Below are positions 27,019 to 35,807 of a stretch of DNA of 64,000 bases, one piece after another (within the stretch, counting starts at the first letter, position 1; every line of letters starts with the position of its first letter). The notes below the pieces were generated by a model. That model saw only the letters and a program-made list of their open reading frames with translations, ran no database searches and was not told where the DNA came from. A program made the position numbers and the translations under genes. The stretch is from Stentor roeselii (lineage: Eukaryota; Ciliophora; Heterotrichea; Heterotrichida; Stentoridae), in assembly GCA_006503475.1 (NCBI GenBank), contig RSEH01000032.1, positions 1 through 64,000 of the forward strand, in the 5' to 3' direction.

Positions 27019-28413
27019 ATGTCTAATTATGTTACTGAAAATATTTTTAGTGTTGCCAAGTTTGTTAAGAGTATTGTTCAGAAATATCGGAATAACAATT
27101 TGATTATTGAATTGCTGCAAGATTCTCTTAAGTCACTTACTGCAATCGCTTTTTATATGAAAAGAGTTGATGATCGTGAAATTGGAGCTACTGTTATGAG
27201 GGATCTCGAAGTTTTGATTGATAAGGCCTTGAGGATTGTGATTAAAAGAGCGAAAAGGGCTACTGTTTTAAGGTTTTTTAAACTGGAAACTGAAAGATTC
27301 CGACTCTCAAACCTTATGGTAGCGATTTCAGCGATTTTATACAAAACAGTTATTTTTCAAGCAGATCAAGGATTAAAGAAACTTGAAATTCAAATCACAA
27401 AAATGAAAGAAATCGAGGAAAAAGTCTCAGACCTTTACCAAATCTATCTTGAAATTGAATCAAATATCGAAAAAGTCCTACAAGAAGCATCATCAAATTT
27501 AGAAATCAATAAGAAAAGTAATTTCACAAAATTTATCGAAATAATCCAATCATCAATTCCAGAAATCACTCAAAATTCTAATTTTACCCAAGTTAAACTT
27601 TTCTCTTTAATCAGCACTTATTTCAAACTAGTTGAATTTGAATCTCAAGAAATTCAAGAAGATTTCATTATAAGATCTCCAAAAGTATCACAAAATGAAA
27701 TTTTAGACTTTTGCCAGGATTTCTTTGAAAACATTGAAAAAAAAACAAGACTTTTCGATAACAAAATAATTCCTTATCCTCAATCAGGTCCTTTTAAAAA
27801 TCAATTGTTTTTTTTGTGTTTAAATAGTAATGAAGACTTAAGATTTCATCAAAAAGGAGAATTTTTGTTGGTTGAAGGCAGTTTAAATAGAGTTAACTTG
27901 AAGAATAAATTTGCCAGCAGAAATGGATTCGCTGATATTATTAAACATGATGTAGGATGTTCGATTAAAACTGTTTCTGAAGATGATTTTGTTAGTTTTT
28001 ATACTGAATCGATCCATTTGATTGAGAGAGGAACTTATTTTACTGTGGTTGATAAAGGGGTTTATTTTGAGTATTATGTTTTGGATATCGAAACTCATAG
28101 TATTGTTAAGGGTTGTGAAAAGGCGACTATTCCTTCAGAGATTAAGGAAAATCAACTTTTTTACTTGAAAATCCAAGTTAGAGATGGAATCAATATAATT
28201 AGAGAAATAACTTATCCATGGGAACCGGATAAGATTTTACAGGAAATTATCGGTTTTTACAATGGAAAAGTATATCTGGATCCAAATAAATGTCTAGGAG
28301 CTTCCAGAAAATTCCTTGTTTATTACTATTTTAAACCCTTACAAGAGACTTATTTAGATTCAGATACTATTCTTAGATATGGTGGTGCTGATTATCAAAT
28401 TGTTTATAAATGA
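27019..28413 (+). CDS. Helical-bundle family protein B1, unknown
   Basis: 464 residues from the Met at 27019 (MSNYVTENIFSVAKF), chosen because it aligns with the start of its paralogue at 30436; a longer in-frame start at 26947 exists. It lacks the hydrophobic leader of the A type but has the same helical N-terminal half (SLKSLTAIAFYMKRV, DLEVLIDKALRIVIKRAKR, LETERFRLSNLMVAI) and the shared C-terminal motifs (GEFLLVEGSLNRVNL, SRNGFADI, DTILRYGGADYQIVYK). Ends in TGA. Divergent with A1, about 175 bp between starts. Confidence 0.75.
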   Translation: MSNYVTENIFSVAKFVKSIVQKYRNNNLIIELLQDSLKSLTAIAFYMKRVDDREIGATVMRDLEVLIDKALRIVIKRAKRATVLRFFKLETERFRLSNLMVAISAILYKTVIFQADQGLKKLEIQITKMKEIEEKVSDLYQIYLEIESNIEKVLQEASSNLEINKKSNFTKFIEIIQSSIPEITQNSNFTQVKLFSLISTYFKLVEFESQEIQEDFIIRSPKVSQNEILDFCQDFFENIEKKTRLFDNKIIPYPQSGPFKNQLFFLCLNSNEDLRFHQKGEFLLVEGSLNRVNLKNKFASRNGFADIIKHDVGCSIKTVSEDDFVSFYTESIHLIERGTYFTVVDKGVYFEYYVLDIETHSIVKGCEKATIPSEIKENQLFYLKIQVRDGINIIREITYPWEPDKILQEIIGFYNGKVYLDPNKCLGASRKFLVYYYFKPLQETYLDSDTILRYGGADYQIVYK

Positions 28414-28700
28414 ATAAAATAGTTTAGTTTAAATAATTCTTATATTAAGACCTAGGGTAAACTAGTTTAATAAATTTTCATATGAAACTCCTCATTAAAA
28501 ATATCTTTAAATAAATCTTTAATAAAATTTGGAAATTGCCTCTCATTAATCCTAAATTGGCATCTTAATATCAATATTAAACATTAACTAAAGTTTCCTT
28601 AATAAATTAAAGTTATAAAAAATAATCATTTCCATAAGAATCCATCTACAAAAAAACAAAAATCCCTTTAATTCCCAATAAACTACTAGAAAATAATTCT

Positions 28701-30131
28701 TTAACTAGTCCTAAAAACTACTTGAAAGTTCTTTTCATGAATCCTAAGTACCGTATTCGTATCTAATAAAATAGGATCATTTTTATTGATTTTCATCCAA
28801 GTGAATTCATCTTCATTAGAATTTTCGCTTCTCATTTTCAGATAAAAATCTTGTTTTTCCATTCGAATAAAATCATTAACCAAGCAATTCTGAGTATTTT
28901 TCTCTTTACTCGAGAATAATTCAACCCTCTCTTCATCTTCACCAATGATAGTTAACTTACTGTCTTTAATTTCGTATTTATTTTCCACACCTTTTCTACA
29001 AACTTGAATAGTACCTTCATCTGAATCAAAATCAGCAACTTCATATTGAGTAACTTGAAATATTTTATAACTTGATGATTTTTGGATGATGAACTCTTTT
29101 TGTGGCTCAAGTTTGATCTCTGTATTAAGAAGATAGTAAATTTTTAATCCTATTTCAGTTGTTGTTAATTCAAAAGTATTCTTATTACTGTTGAAATTCA
29201 CCTCGCCAATAGGATTTGATCTACTGACAAATGAATAATTTATGTTCTGTCTTGTTAAAGGACCTTCAATCAACAACAAGTCACCTTTGGAGAAATCACT
29301 TGACCTGTATCCTGACTCTAAAGCAAGCAAATAAGGCTTTAAATTGAAAATTGATTTACTTTCAGAAGAGTCAAAAATCGGAAGAATTTTTTGATAAAAA
29401 AAAAGATTTTTCAAGTTTTCATCGAATAAATTAACATTAAAAAATTTTTCCAACTCGGATTTAGAAATTCTAAGTTTTGAGAAGTAAGAAGAGTAATCAA
29501 GTGATCTATCATTCAACATTCTAAGAGTCCTGAAGTAACTTTTAATGCAAAAAATCAACTTATTACGCTCACTTGCTTGATTAAAGCCACTTTTTTCTAG
29601 TCTTTCCTCAATAAACCCACTTAACTTATCAAAAGAATGGCAAAGGTCATCATTACTACTCAACTTCCTAATAAGTTGTTTAACTCCATCATTGATTACA
29701 ACAGCTTTTTCATTAACTTCATCCAAAACTTTGAAAAGATTTTCTAATTTTGTTAAATTTTCATCGATTCTGCTCATCAAATCATTAAGCTGCACTATTT
29801 GAAACTCTTGTAAAAGAAGACTTAACTGCCTCATCAAAGTCTTTGTTTTCACTCTTTCAGTTTGAAGTTTGAACTGTCTTTTTATTATACTTGTTTTGAG
29901 TCTCTTGTGAATGTATCTTGAAAGTTTGTCAATCAGAATTTCAATTCTTCTCTTGATTTCTGAACTTATCTTTAAAGGGTTCACATTTCCTAAGTTTCGA
30001 AAGACTTCAGTGAGACTGGAAAGTGTATCTTCGAGAAGGATCATCATTTCTTTGTTTTGGGAACTTTTTTTTCTGATGTACATGGCATATTTTCCTAGTC
30101 CTAATACAAATCCTACAGCGATTGAGGCCAT
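28701..30131 (-). CDS. Helical-bundle family protein A2 (membrane-anchored type), unknown
   Basis: 476 residues, close paralogue of A1 throughout: N-terminal ASIAVGFVLGLGKYAMYI, then NKEMMILLEDTLSSLTEV, LIDKLSRYIHKRLK and the C-terminal GDLLLIEGPLTRQNI, SRSNPIGEVNF, TVLRIHEKNFQVVFR. The A1/A2 similarity is much stronger in the first ~110 residues and the last ~15 than in the middle. Divergent with the gene at 30436, which repeats the A1/B1 arrangement. Function unknown. Confidence 0.75.
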   Translation of the reverse strand: MASIAVGFVLGLGKYAMYIRKKSSQNKEMMILLEDTLSSLTEVFRNLGNVNPLKISSEIKRRIEILIDKLSRYIHKRLKTSIIKRQFKLQTERVKTKTLMRQLSLLLQEFQIVQLNDLMSRIDENLTKLENLFKVLDEVNEKAVVINDGVKQLIRKLSSNDDLCHSFDKLSGFIEERLEKSGFNQASERNKLIFCIKSYFRTLRMLNDRSLDYSSYFSKLRISKSELEKFFNVNLFDENLKNLFFYQKILPIFDSSESKSIFNLKPYLLALESGYRSSDFSKGDLLLIEGPLTRQNINYSFVSRSNPIGEVNFNSNKNTFELTTTEIGLKIYYLLNTEIKLEPQKEFIIQKSSSYKIFQVTQYEVADFDSDEGTIQVCRKGVENKYEIKDSKLTIIGEDEERVELFSSKEKNTQNCLVNDFIRMEKQDFYLKMRSENSNEDEFTWMKINKNDPILLDTNTVLRIHEKNFQVVFRTS

Positions 30132-30435
30132 TTTATTTATTATGCTTTTTTTGAGATTTTGTAGAATTGATTGAAAAAGTTTAGGAGGTTGAAGAGAAAA
30201 ATTTTTTTTTTTTTAAACTTTTTTAAGGTTAGTTGGAATTTTAGATATTATGGATTGGATTTTTATTGGGTTTATTTATCATTTTAATTAATTGGGTGAG
30301 AATTTTAGATAATAAAAAGCTTTGTTCAAAGACTTAATTTTCTTGTTGAATATCTTTATGAAACTTTTACATTATGCTTGATTCTCACTACTTTAGGTCA
30401 ATTAACTACAATACAGAAAAAATTCATTCAATAAA
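30132..30435. other. Intergenic, divergent promoter of A2/B2
   Basis: About 300 bp with poly-T and poly-A tracts; nothing else recognised. The equivalent A1/B1 spacer is about 175 bp and similarly T-rich after the B-side boundary. Confidence 0.35.
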
Positions 30436-31815
30436 ATGTCTGATTATCTTTCAGGAAACATTACAAGTGTTATGAGATTCATTTCATTGATCATTTCAAA
30501 TTACAAACTAAATACTTTGGTCATGAAATTGCTAAGCGATTCACTTAAGTCGCTAAGTGATATTATTTGTGAGCTGAATCAGGTAAATAAATCGAAAAAT
30601 GAAAAAATTATAATCAGAGATCTAGAAAAATCGATTGATAAAGCACTGAGATTTATTGTAAAAAGGCTAAATAAGTCAAAATATGTTAGGATTTTAACAC
30701 AAGATAGTGAAAGGTTTAAGCTCTCAACACTTATGGAAAAAATTCAAGAAACTCTTAAAAAAATTGCCTTACTTAAAGCCAATAAATCTCTGACAAACAT
30801 TCAAAATACCTGGGAAAAGCTACAAGGACTTGAAGAAAACTTTAATAAATTATCTGAAAACTTCTTAGAAATCGAAACTAACTTAAAAAAATCTCAAGAT
30901 TCCGCAAATTATGAATTACTCATAAAAAAAGATATCAGTACTTTCATTGAAATAATCAGAAGAAAACTCCATGAAAACCTCAATTTTGCTTTATTTGATG
31001 AAGAAAGCGTTTTTTCAGCTATTAATGCTTATCTCAAAGTCTCAACATTTAAACATTCCTGCAATGTGAATAAAAAATATTTTCTAAATCAATTTAAAGT
31101 CTCTTTATTTCAAATTAATGACTTTTTTGAAGTTTTCTTTGAAGACCACGAAAACAAATCAAGACTTTTGGAATATAAAATCATTCCTTTGTTTGAATCT
31201 AATTTTTTCAAAAATGAACTTTTTTTCTTATGTTTAGATGATGGAATATTTCATCGAAAAGGAGATTTTCTTAAGATTGAAGAAAGTTTAAATCGAAATA
31301 ATTTGAAGAATAATTATTGCAGTAGAAAGCAACCTGTTGCAGAGATTTTAAAATATGAAATCGGGTACTCAGTGAAACCTTTAACTGAAACGAATTATGT
31401 CATGTTTTATAATAGGCTCCAGATTAAGATATGTACAGGATCTTATTTTGAAGTAGTGAAAGAAGGGGTTAGCGATGTTTTTGAATTTAAAGTTTTAGAT
31501 GTTAATATTTGTAAAGACGTTGAAGATGATGATCTCGAGACTCTTCCTATAAAAGGGAAAAAATCATATTTTTCATTGAAAATCAATGTCACAATTGGAC
31601 AACATATTGATTACGAAATAAACTACCCTCTCGAAAATCACGAGATTTTACAAGACGTAATCGAATTTGCAAATGGAAATGTATATCTAAACTCAAAGAA
31701 AACCAAAAAAGAAATACGTTCATATTACTATTTTCAGCCCTTTAAAGAGACCCGTCTAGATTCATCAACAGTGATTCGATTCGGCATATCCGATTATCAA
31801 GTTGTTTATAAATAA
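30436..31815 (+). CDS. Helical-bundle family protein B2, unknown
   Basis: 459 residues starting MSDYLSGNITSVMRF. Paralogue of B1: SLKSLSDIICELNQV, DLEKSIDKALRFIVKRLNK, SERFKLSTLMEKIQE in the N-terminal helical half; GDFLKIEESLNRNNL, CSRKQPVAEI and STVIRFGISDYQVVYK in the C-terminal half. No enzyme motif seen. Together with A1, B1 and A2 it shows a ~3-kb divergent gene pair duplicated in tandem. Confidence 0.75.
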   Translation: MSDYLSGNITSVMRFISLIISNYKLNTLVMKLLSDSLKSLSDIICELNQVNKSKNEKIIIRDLEKSIDKALRFIVKRLNKSKYVRILTQDSERFKLSTLMEKIQETLKKIALLKANKSLTNIQNTWEKLQGLEENFNKLSENFLEIETNLKKSQDSANYELLIKKDISTFIEIIRRKLHENLNFALFDEESVFSAINAYLKVSTFKHSCNVNKKYFLNQFKVSLFQINDFFEVFFEDHENKSRLLEYKIIPLFESNFFKNELFFLCLDDGIFHRKGDFLKIEESLNRNNLKNNYCSRKQPVAEILKYEIGYSVKPLTETNYVMFYNRLQIKICTGSYFEVVKEGVSDVFEFKVLDVNICKDVEDDDLETLPIKGKKSYFSLKINVTIGQHIDYEINYPLENHEILQDVIEFANGNVYLNSKKTKKEIRSYYYFQPFKETRLDSSTVIRFGISDYQVVYK

Positions 31816-31998
31816 TCAAAACCTAATCCAAACTCATTCTTTAAATAATAACTAAAACTAATTCAAACAAAAAAACTTTGAACTATTAAAAATTCTTTAA
31901 AATTCTCAACCAAATATAAAAACTTACAAAAGGCCAAAAAATCGTCAGAATCTTCAAAAAATTCAAAAAAAGCCAACACCTAATAAATCTATAATTAC

Positions 31999-32424
31999 TT
32001 AGCTAAGTGGCTTTCTCACCCCAAGTAAGGCGTTGCATACCTGACAGTAATGGTAGCTATCTTTAAACTCATTGATGCAGAACGGTACCAGACAGCATCC
32101 AGCATTAAGTCCTAAAAGCGAGATTCCGATACAACTTGCCCAAGTGAACAGTCCCCGTTCAAATTTAACATGAGTGGGAGCCATTGTTCTGCAAAACGGG
32201 CAAGTAGTCATTTGAGGAGCTTTTCCCCAAGTACTTGAGTTGACAGGTACAGGCTGCATCGGGAGAGGTTGTCCTGGTTGTATCTGAAGAGGAGTGTAAG
32301 TCGGAGGATATGCGACTGGGGCATAAGCTGGACTGGGCATATTGGGCAAAGGCTGTGCCTGATAAGCTGGAGCAGAAGGAGCTGAAAGACTAGACGGAGC
32401 AAAAGAAGGATAAGAACTAGACAT
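31999..32424 (-). CDS. LITAF-like zinc-ribbon protein with Pro-rich N-terminus
   Basis: 141 residues. The N-terminal ~75 residues are Pro/Ala/Tyr/Gln-rich and contain a PPxY-type motif (YPPTY), a ligand for NEDD4-type WW domains. Residues ~75-138 match the LITAF (SIMPLE) layout: CPFC knuckle, a ~25-residue hydrophobic membrane-inserting segment (ASCIGISLLGLNAGCCLVPFC), then HYCQVC knuckle. LITAF proteins sit monotopically on late-endosome/lysosome membranes and act in sorting. The neighbour upstream is a RING E3. Confidence 0.82.
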   Translation of the reverse strand: MSSSYPSFAPSSLSAPSAPAYQAQPLPNMPSPAYAPVAYPPTYTPLQIQPGQPLPMQPVPVNSSTWGKAPQMTTCPFCRTMAPTHVKFERGLFTWASCIGISLLGLNAGCCLVPFCINEFKDSYHYCQVCNALLGVRKPLS

Positions 32425-32471
32425 TTATATTAAACCCACAATCCATCCCTAATCTTCTATAATCTCAAAAC

Positions 32472-32906
32472 CTAAACAATCGGTAATCTACAAACAGGAC
32501 AAGTATTATGAATCCCAAGCCAGGGCATTAAACACTGAAAATGATAAATGTGTCCACATCTCATTCTTCTACAATTTTCCCCTAAATCTTCCTGACAAAT
32601 CGCGCACTCTCCACCATCCACATCAACTTCTTCCAACATTCCCAAGTCGCTTTGACTAGCTGGCGGTGCACCTGAATGCCCCGCAAGCCAAGTATGAGTA
32701 AATATCTGAACAAACCTAACCTGTCGTCGTTGTGGCTCCAGTCCTTGCGGCACAAACCTCGACGGATGATGATCAAAGTTCTCCACTTCTTCAATCAAAT
32801 CAGACTGACAATTAGAACACCTTACTTCCACAGAAGCCGAGTTAAGAAGTATCTGTCTTCTACATGAATGACACCAAAAAGGCTTAAACCTAGAAACAGG
32901 ATTCAT
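32472..32906 (-). CDS. RNF115/RNF126-like RING-H2 ubiquitin ligase
   Basis: 144 residues. N-terminal zinc ribbon (FWCHSCRRQILLNSASVEVRC..C) of the type found in RNF126/BCA2, where it binds ubiquitin or BAG6 clients. A short linker leads to a C-terminal RING-H2: CAICQEDL, then MRCGHIYHFQCLMPWL, HNTCPVCRLP, with all eight ligands. Much shorter than animal RNF126 (~310 aa) because the linker is compressed. Likely a cytosolic quality-control E3. The PIG-M stop is 11 bp upstream on the same strand. Confidence 0.85.
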   Translation of the reverse strand: MNPVSRFKPFWCHSCRRQILLNSASVEVRCSNCQSDLIEEVENFDHHPSRFVPQGLEPQRRQVRFVQIFTHTWLAGHSGAPPASQSDLGMLEEVDVDGGECAICQEDLGENCRRMRCGHIYHFQCLMPWLGIHNTCPVCRLPIV

Positions 32907-32917
32907 TTTTCTAACTA

Positions 32918-34045
32918 TTAAGAAATTTTCAGATCTTTTTCTTGAGAATTTCTTAAAATCACCGTCAAAATTCTAAGATTTGCTAAAAAAAACAGCAGAC
33001 TGGCTCCCCAGAGCTGTAAAAAGCAACTTTCTCCGAGGATTTCTAAGTTATAGGCCCAGAAAAGCCAGTGGACTTCTGTGAGGACCCAAGGAATGACGAG
33101 GGTTAAAGCTTGTTTCCAGTTGATTTTAATGAAAGGGCAGGCGATGGGTAGAAGAGTGATGTACCAGATGAAGTATTGAGCTGTGCATACTTTATTAAAG
33201 ATCACGAATACGAAAGTCACACAAAGCATAGAGACTGTTGGAGGCACTCTTGAGAAACTTATAAGAAGGACTAATGCCCATTGAGGGATAAATGCTAAAA
33301 GTCCTACAAATTTCGCATTGTCAGAGTAAGTTAGGTAAAGCGGGTAAAAATAAAGGGAAAAGTTGTGTCTGTTGTCTTTTCTTGTGAAGTGGAAAAGGTA
33401 AGTTTCAAATAAGAACTCAAAACCGTAAATTTGATAGAAAAGAAAAATTAAAAAAAGAAAGACTGTTGCACTTGTCAATGCAAATTTTAATCTTCTTGGG
33501 TGTAAAAAGTTCTTTGATGGCTCTACCCAGAAGTAGAAGATTAAAGAGTAGATTATTGGGTAGATCCGAAAATGCACTGAAACACCGAAACAAAGACCGG
33601 CACTGTACTCGTCTCTCTTTTGGATGAAGTAAATTGTTAGAAGGATCAAGAGGCTTGATAGAGAGTCTGATGAACCACGTGTTGAGATGTTGAAGACTAA
33701 AGGGTTTAAAAGCCAAAGAAGGTTGTATGAGGCTGACTGATGGTTTTGCTTTAGATGATTGAATATTAGCTGACCGGTTAGAAGGTCTGATGTTATGAAG
33801 ATCAACTTGCCGAACCAACTTATCCAGATGTTTGGAAGGAGAAGGTAGGATAAGAGGGGAGTGTATCGGTATGTGTGACGGAGATATGGAGACTTTCCTT
33901 CAGATACGTAAAAACTTGCATCGGAGTAGACCTTGTAATCTATGTCTGTGTATTTCACATCCATCACCCTATCCTGCCACTCTCCATAAACCAAAAAGGC
34001 AACCCTAACAAAAAGTGCTAAAACCAAGGTATTCCTTTCATTCAT
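32918..34045 (-). CDS. PIGM: GPI mannosyltransferase 1 (PIG-M/GPI14)
   Basis: 375 residues. Near the N-terminus is the PIG-M signature KYTDIDYKVYSDA with the lumenal DxD at D34/D36, then GKSPYLRHTYRYTPLLSYLLLPN. About 8-10 hydrophobic helices follow, the GT-C multi-span layout. It transfers the first mannose from dolichol-phosphate-mannose to GlcN-PI in the ER lumen, an early GPI-anchor step and relevant to GPI-anchored surface antigens of ciliates. Length is close to the family norm (~400). Start context aataATGaatg. Confidence 0.92.
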   Translation of the reverse strand: MNERNTLVLALFVRVAFLVYGEWQDRVMDVKYTDIDYKVYSDASFYVSEGKSPYLRHTYRYTPLLSYLLLPNIWISWFGKLIFITSDLLTGQLIFNHLKQNHQSASYNLLWLLNPLVFNISTRGSSDSLSSLLILLTIYFIQKRDEYSAGLCFGVSVHFRIYPIIYSLIFYFWVEPSKNFLHPRRLKFALTSATVFLFLIFLFYQIYGFEFLFETYLFHFTRKDNRHNFSLYFYPLYLTYSDNAKFVGLLAFIPQWALVLLISFSRVPPTVSMLCVTFVFVIFNKVCTAQYFIWYITLLPIACPFIKINWKQALTLVIPWVLTEVHWLFWAYNLEILGESCFLQLWGASLLFFLANLRILTVILRNSQEKDLKIS

Positions 34046-34084
34046 TATTAAAAACGTATAATTCCATCATAAAAGACCTATATT

Positions 34085-34516
34085 TCATAAATTCTTTAAA
34101 ATTACTGAACGGTTCAATTTACTTTCAAAGACTTCCTCCTGAATTCCAATTCTTTTCTGAAGACAATCCAAAGAACCCTGATATTTTCTAGAATAAGACC
34201 TATTGATTCCCCTTTTCTCATTCATATTTTCCTCAGGTATCTTTTTTCTTACTTGCCTCAAAACAGGTAGTTTTAAACTAGAAAGACTTGAGCTTTGATT
34301 AAAAATCTGTGAAGAATCCATGAAACCCATTCCATGAATCATCGTTTTATTAAGAATCCTCGAATCATGTAACCCATCCTGATGAGCCTTATTCAAAGGC
34401 AGTTCTTTTTTACACACAACATGAACCCCTAAAGAAATGACTCCGTTTTTTTGCACCAATTGACATCGATCTTTAAATTTCTTCTTAAAAGCAGAGTTAT
34501 AAGAATTTTCAATCAT
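34085..34516 (-). CDS. Small basic hypothetical protein
   Basis: 143 residues, Lys/Arg/Ser-rich, no TM or recognised domain; likely disordered. It sits 39 bp upstream of PIG-M on the same strand and 65 bp from the divergent p62-like gene. Codon use is like its neighbours. Confidence 0.5.
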   Translation of the reverse strand: MIENSYNSAFKKKFKDRCQLVQKNGVISLGVHVVCKKELPLNKAHQDGLHDSRILNKTMIHGMGFMDSSQIFNQSSSLSSLKLPVLRQVRKKIPEENMNEKRGINRSYSRKYQGSLDCLQKRIGIQEEVFESKLNRSVILKNL

Positions 34517-34581
34517 TTTTACTTTATATCTAAATTCTTACAGAAATTAAAATTTTCAAAGATTTTTTTATTTTGTTATAA

Positions 34582-35553
34582 ATGTCGTCTTTTTTCATCA
34601 AATTTGAAGACCGGTCAGTCCCTATCACAGGTTTTCTTACAATTCAAGAACTGAATAAAAAAGTTTCTTCTATTTTTGGCGTCAAACTTCCGGGGTACTC
34701 GTATCTTGATGAGGACTCAGAGACTATTCAAGTCGATATTCAACTCGAGTTAAATGAAGCCATCAGATTTTTGACGGAGACTCATGGAGAGCTTCTTGTT
34801 GAAGAAAAGTCAACTGGCACTCTTCAGTTCATTGAAGAACTTCCTCTTCTTAGGTCTCAGATCACGGTGGATGAAATGAAAATTGATGGGGATAAGATTA
34901 AGGAAAATAATGTTGAAGAGTCACAAGTTATTCAACAGATTAGAAGTGAAAATAGTTCTTGTCAATCAGAAAGTTTTGAAGAGTTAAAAGAAACTTTTAA
35001 TGTTTTGGAAAATCTTGAAAATTTTAAGGATTTTGAAGAGAAAAAAGGAAATTTTGAAGAGGTTTTAAAGGAGGAGAAGGAGGAGAAGGGGGAGGGGATT
35101 GAGGTGGGGATGGTGAATTTGGAAGGGGAGAAGGGAAATGTTTTGGATGAGGATGAGGAGTTTCCCGAAATCACTTTTGAGAAGGAAGAGAGTGCTGTTG
35201 ATTTGGAATTGATCAGAAGTGTTATTAGAAATGAAATTTTAGTAAGTCGCTCTGGAAAGTTTGTTATTCATAATCGTAGGTGCTGTAAGTGCAATGTTGA
35301 ACCGATTGTTGGGCATATGTATAAATGTGTCAAGTGTTATTATTTTGTTTGTGAAAATTGTGAAGAAAATTCATTTCATTCGCATCCTTTACTCAAGTTG
35401 AAAGAACCTGAAATAACTGATAAGAAAACTGAAATGATTGAAAGAATTTCTAAAGAACTTGGACTTATTGATAAAGGTAAAATTAAAGATGCCCTTGAAA
35501 AATGCCATTATGAGCATGAAACTGCAGTGAATTATTTACTAGGACTTTTATAA
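34582..35553 (+). CDS. p62/NBR1-like selective autophagy receptor (PB1-LIR-ZZ-UBA)
   Basis: 323 residues. Residues 1-80 look like a PB1 domain (FIKFEDRSVPITGFLTIQEL, then an acidic YLDEDSETIQVD OPCA-like motif). The acidic middle (~100-195) ends in DEDEEFPEI, a candidate LIR/AIM (F194-x-x-I197 after acidic residues) for Atg8 binding. A ZZ-type zinc finger follows at ~230-275 (CCKCN, YKCVKC, FVCENC, FHSHPL), and a C-terminal UBA at ~283-323 (LGLIDKGKIKDALEKC..ETAVNYLLGLL). No NBR1 FW domain, so closer to p62/SQSTM1, but the LIR precedes rather than follows the ZZ. It would link ubiquitinated cargo to autophagosomes. Leader TTATAAATG. Confidence 0.82.
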   Translation: MSSFFIKFEDRSVPITGFLTIQELNKKVSSIFGVKLPGYSYLDEDSETIQVDIQLELNEAIRFLTETHGELLVEEKSTGTLQFIEELPLLRSQITVDEMKIDGDKIKENNVEESQVIQQIRSENSSCQSESFEELKETFNVLENLENFKDFEEKKGNFEEVLKEEKEEKGEGIEVGMVNLEGEKGNVLDEDEEFPEITFEKEESAVDLELIRSVIRNEILVSRSGKFVIHNRRCCKCNVEPIVGHMYKCVKCYYFVCENCEENSFHSHPLLKLKEPEITDKKTEMIERISKELGLIDKGKIKDALEKCHYEHETAVNYLLGLL

Positions 35554-35807
35554 TTACTTGAATTTTTTTATTGATGCCATTAGATAGATTGCATATTTAA
35601 GATTATTTGATTTTAATATTTCAGCCATTATATTACTGATATAAAAGTAATCTCTAGAATCTTATAAATTTATAATAACGTTATACTTAAATGAATATTA
35701 TGACCCAAAAATATTAGAAAATCACTTATTTCAATTAATCACTCACAACACAGACTTATGTAAAGATAATACCTAAATTTAATTTATTCTATAAAAATTG
35801 ATTTAAT

